Shown: positions 61,475 to 64,000 of the stretch, piece after piece
Numbering within the stretch: the stretch's first letter is position 1
Layout: every line of letters starts with the position of its first letter
Assembly: GCF_002086815.1 (NCBI RefSeq)
Contig: NZ_MVID01000020.1
Coordinates: 56,053 to 120,052, forward strand
Direction: 5' to 3'
Length of the DNA: 64,000 nucleotides
Origin: Mycolicibacterium parafortuitum
GTDB lineage: Bacteria > Actinomycetota > Actinomycetes > Mycobacteriales > Mycobacteriaceae
Position numbers and translations under genes: made by a program
Notes under the pieces: generated by a model
Database searches by the model: none
The model's input: the letters and a program-made list of their open reading frames with translations, nothing else
Told to the model about the DNA's origin: nothing

Positions 61475-62875
61475 GTGGCATCCTCGATCATCGACACCGT
61501 TGCGAACCTCGCCAAGCGTCGCGGACTGGTTTTCCAGTCCGGCGAGATCTACGGCGGCACCAAATCCGCCTGGGATTACGGGCCGTTGGGCGTCGAGCTC
61601 AAGGAGAACATCAAGAAGCAGTGGTGGCGCTCCGTCGTCACCGGCCGCGACGACGTCGTCGGCCTGGACTCCGCGATCATCCTGCCGCGCCAGGTGTGGG
61701 TCGCCTCCGGTCACGTCGAGGTGTTCAACGACCCGCTGGTGGAGTGCCTGAACTGCCACAAGCGGCACCGTCAGGACCACATGCAGGAAGCCTTCTTCGA
61801 GAAGGGCGGCGAGAAGAAGGGCTTCGCCGGTCCCGATGACGTGCCGATGAGCGAGATCGTCTGCCCGGACTGCGGCACCAAGGGGCAGTGGACCGAGCCG
61901 CGCGACTTCAACATGATGCTCAAGACCTACCTCGGCCCGATCGAATCCGAGGAGGGTCTGCACTACCTGCGCCCGGAGACCGCGCAGGGCATCTTCGTCA
62001 ACTTCGCCAACGTGGTGACCACCGCGCGCAAGAAGCCGCCGTTCGGTATCGGCCAGATCGGCAAGAGCTTCCGCAACGAGATCACCCCCGGCAACTTCAT
62101 CTTCCGCACCCGCGAGTTCGAGCAGATGGAGATGGAGTTCTTCGTCGAGCCGTCCACCGCGGCCGAATGGCACAAGTACTGGATCGAGACCCGGCTGCAG
62201 TGGTACGTCGACCTCGGCATCGAGCGGGACAACCTGCGCCTGTACGAACACCCCAAGGAGAAGCTGTCGCACTACTCCGACGGCACCACCGACATCGAGT
62301 ACAAGTTCGGCTTCGCCGGCAACCCGTGGGGTGAGCTGGAAGGCATCGCGAACCGCACCAACTTCGATTTGTCCACGCACTCAAAGCATTCCGGTGTCGA
62401 CCTGTCGTTCTACGACCAGGCCAACGACACCCGCTACGTGCCGTACGTGATCGAGCCGGCAGCGGGCCTGACCCGGTCGCTGATGGCGTTCCTGGTCGAC
62501 GCGTACCACGAGGACGAGGCCCCCAACGCCAAGGGCGGGGTGGACAAGCGCACCGTGCTGCGGCTGGATCCGCGACTGGCCCCGGTCAAGGCCGCGGTGC
62601 TGCCGCTGTCGCGCCACGCCGACCTGTCGCCGAAGGCCCGCGACCTGTCCGCCGAGTTGCGCCGCAGCTGGAACGTCGAGTTCGACGACGCCGGCGCGAT
62701 CGGTCGCCGCTACCGCCGCCAGGACGAGATCGGCACACCGTACTGCATCACCGTGGACTTCGACTCGCTGGAGGACCATGCGGTCACCATTCGCGAGCGG
62801 GACTCGATGAGCCAGGAGCGGGTCGCGATCTCCGAGGTGTCGGACTACCTGGCCGTCCGCCTCAAGGGCTGCTAG
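61475..62875 (+). CDS. glyS: Glycyl-tRNA synthetase GlyS
   Basis: A 466-residue class II synthetase that charges tRNA-Gly. The N-terminal RRGLVFQSGEIYGGTKSAWD, motif 2 GKSFRNEITPGNFIFRTREF and C-terminal anticodon-binding domain are clear. A zinc-binding insertion has CLNCHKRH and CPDCGTKG. The GTG at 61475 begins ASSIIDTVANLAKRRG, as in Rv2357c; a TACGCT -10-like element lies eight bases before it, consistent with a leaderless mRNA. Confidence 0.95.
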   Translation: MASSIIDTVANLAKRRGLVFQSGEIYGGTKSAWDYGPLGVELKENIKKQWWRSVVTGRDDVVGLDSAIILPRQVWVASGHVEVFNDPLVECLNCHKRHRQDHMQEAFFEKGGEKKGFAGPDDVPMSEIVCPDCGTKGQWTEPRDFNMMLKTYLGPIESEEGLHYLRPETAQGIFVNFANVVTTARKKPPFGIGQIGKSFRNEITPGNFIFRTREFEQMEMEFFVEPSTAAEWHKYWIETRLQWYVDLGIERDNLRLYEHPKEKLSHYSDGTTDIEYKFGFAGNPWGELEGIANRTNFDLSTHSKHSGVDLSFYDQANDTRYVPYVIEPAAGLTRSLMAFLVDAYHEDEAPNAKGGVDKRTVLRLDPRLAPVKAAVLPLSRHADLSPKARDLSAELRRSWNVEFDDAGAIGRRYRRQDEIGTPYCITVDFDSLEDHAVTIRERDSMSQERVAISEVSDYLAVRLKGC

Positions 62876-62884
62876 TTTTTCTGG

Positions 62885-62943
62885 CGCGAGCGTGCGTGTC
62901 AGAGGCCGACACGCCGCGTGATGTGCAGACTTCACGCACGCTC
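62885..62943. repeat. Palindromic repeat, copy A (inverted relative to copy B)
   Basis: Outer arms GAGCGTGCGTG (62888-62898) and CACGCACGCTC (62933-62943) pair perfectly, with an inner CACGCCGCGTG part-palindrome. The reverse complement matches copy B over its whole length, with differences mostly in the middle. It begins ten bases after glyS and overlaps the stop codon of the following minus-strand gene. It could act as a terminator for both genes. Confidence 0.8.
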
Positions 62944-63828
62944 ACGCCGCCCGCAGGCGTCTCGCCATCTCGTGCTCGATGCGACGGACCATGTCGCGTG
63001 GGTGCTTGCGGACGTCGTCGGCGACGATCGAGATCATCGTCCAGTCGATCTCGGTCAGCGCCGCGCGCTTCTGCCGATCTCTGGCGAACTGCTCGCGGTC
63101 GCTGTGCCAGTCGAAGCCGTCGTACTCCACCGCAAGCCCGAACTCCGGCCAGGCGAAGTCGAGTCGCCACGTCCGTCGGCTCCGGTCGACGATCACGTAC
63201 TGCAACACCGGCCTGGGCAGCCCACCGTCCAGCATCGCCAGTCGGGCCTCGCTTTCCATCGGTGACTCCGCCAGCCCGTCAGCCAACGGGATGAGGTCCC
63301 GCACCGCGACGATGCCGCGACGGCCGGCCTGCCGGGCGGCCGCCGCCGTCAGTCCGCGCCGGTCGCAGGTGCGGCTGCGCAGCGCGGCATCCAGCGTCGC
63401 CAGCGCGCGGGGCCGGCGCAGCGACCGTGCCACCTCGACCGCGGTCCACGCGGCGGCGGTCGCGGGCCTGCCCGCCACCACGCTCAGCGGCGCTCCGTCG
63501 CGGCGATGCACGATCAGCCCGTCGGAGTTGCGTAGCTGGTGCCGCCGCGGATTGAGAGCGGGATGTCGCTGGTGTCCTCGGTGTCGAAACCATAAGCGGC
63601 AGCGGCAGTTCCCAGACAGATCGCGACGGGTTCGCCCGCCCGCAGATCGAGGCCGCGAAGTCGCGCGGGGATGTCGGGCTCGTCGCGGCTGTACACGCCC
63701 GGCCACACCTTGATCAGACCACCCTCGCGAATCTCGATGTCCAGGCGGCTGCGGGTGAGGTACGCCAGCAGTTGGCCGGTCGTCGCGACACCGCCCTGGT
63801 CACGGAAGAGCCCGTCGAGGTCTGTCAT
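62942..63828 (-). pseudogene. Frameshifted AbiEi-like/DUF559 protein gene
   Basis: Two overlapping minus-strand reading frames form one gene. The first (ATG 63828, MTDLDGLFRDQGGVATTGQL) encodes an AbiEi-type N-terminal helix-turn-helix region and runs to a stop at 63514. The second continues from about 63535 (LRNSDGLIVHRRDG) to 62942 and ends in a DUF559, PD-(D/E)XK-like domain (DFAWPEFGLAVEYDGFDWHS; then DRQKRAALTEIDW). A single missing base near ACCAGC-TACGC (about 63535) would explain the shift; restoring one base gives a continuous protein of about 295 residues. Family members are common in actinobacteria and resemble toxin-antitoxin or Vsr-like nucleases. It could also be a sequencing error. 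Both ends lie beside copies of the same palindromic repeat. Confidence 0.75.
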
Positions 63829-63919
63829 GGGTCGATCGTCGACCGCATCGTGGATCACGCTGCGCAGCAAGCAGAGCGCCTGTGGATGAAGTCGAGCTTG
63901 GGGATGGTCGCTGCGCGAC

Positions 63920-63976
63920 GAGCGTGCGTGAAGTTCGGGAAATACGCGGCGTGTCCGCCGCAGACACGCACGCTCG
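63920..63976. repeat. Palindromic repeat, copy B
   Basis: Outer arms GAGCGTGCGTG (63920-63930) and CACGCACGCTC (63965-63975) pair perfectly around a core containing ACGCGGCGTGTC. It is an inverted copy of the repeat at 62885-62943, so the two flank the DUF559-like gene in head-to-head arrangement. Beyond it, the last ~25 bases are a G-rich tract running off the window. Confidence 0.8.
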
Positions 63977-64000
63977 CGAGGAAGGGGGGAGGGGGAGGGG

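Overview
The window is high-GC actinobacterial DNA. Its gene order places it in Mycobacterium, most likely a rapid-growing Mycolicibacterium. It follows the M. tuberculosis stretch from cysTWA (Rv2399c-Rv2397c) through the mycobactin cluster to glyS (Rv2357c). Extra genes are inserted, and several genes that M. tuberculosis has here are missing. Products were assigned from motifs, domain order, length and synteny; no database search was possible.

Left part (1-9016): sulfur assimilation. The end of cysT, cysW and two near-identical tandem cysA genes encode the sulfate importer. Two CNNM/CorC-type membrane proteins follow on the other strand. Then comes the nirA-cysH-che1 operon on the minus strand. 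It is preceded by a very short ORF ending in a Cys-Thr-Cys-Cys-Cys run, which matches the cysteine-responsive leader peptides described in mycobacteria.

Middle (9109-41761): hemW, an F420-type oxidoreductase and a SnoaL-like protein lead into the siderophore region. A 1700-residue iterative type I polyketide synthase of the 6-methylsalicylic acid synthase class (KS-AT-DH/TH-KR-ACP) lies where M. tuberculosis keeps the salicylate synthase gene mbtI. It carries an IdeR-like iron box just upstream. No mbtI is visible. A DUF222/HNH (13E12-type) gene separates it from mbtA. The divergent mbtB-T-C-D-E-F-G-H operon follows, with nearly every junction translationally overlapped. The inferred pathway is: PKS makes 6-methylsalicylate, MbtA activates it and loads MbtB, MbtB adds a Ser/Thr-derived oxazoline, MbtC/D make the hydroxy-acyl unit, MbtE/F add the two lysine units, MbtG hydroxylates lysine, and MbtH and MbtT act as helpers. 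Convergent to mbtH is an acidic-tailed secreted protein with two tandem iron boxes.

Right part (41864-62875): the conserved run of an Rv2375-like gene, hrcA, dnaJ2 and rsmE, then an inserted mmpS-mmpL pair with its own iron-box-like site (candidate siderophore exporter). After it come phoH, ybeY, a CorC-like gene, an Rv2365c-like gene, era, a DHFR-family gene, a large LuxR regulator, a CAP-domain protein, amiA2, recO, uppS, two small genes, the smtB-zur zinc regulators (with candidate operators) and glyS.

Right end (62876-64000): a frameshifted DUF559/AbiEi-like gene flanked by two inverted copies of a roughly 60-bp palindromic repeat.
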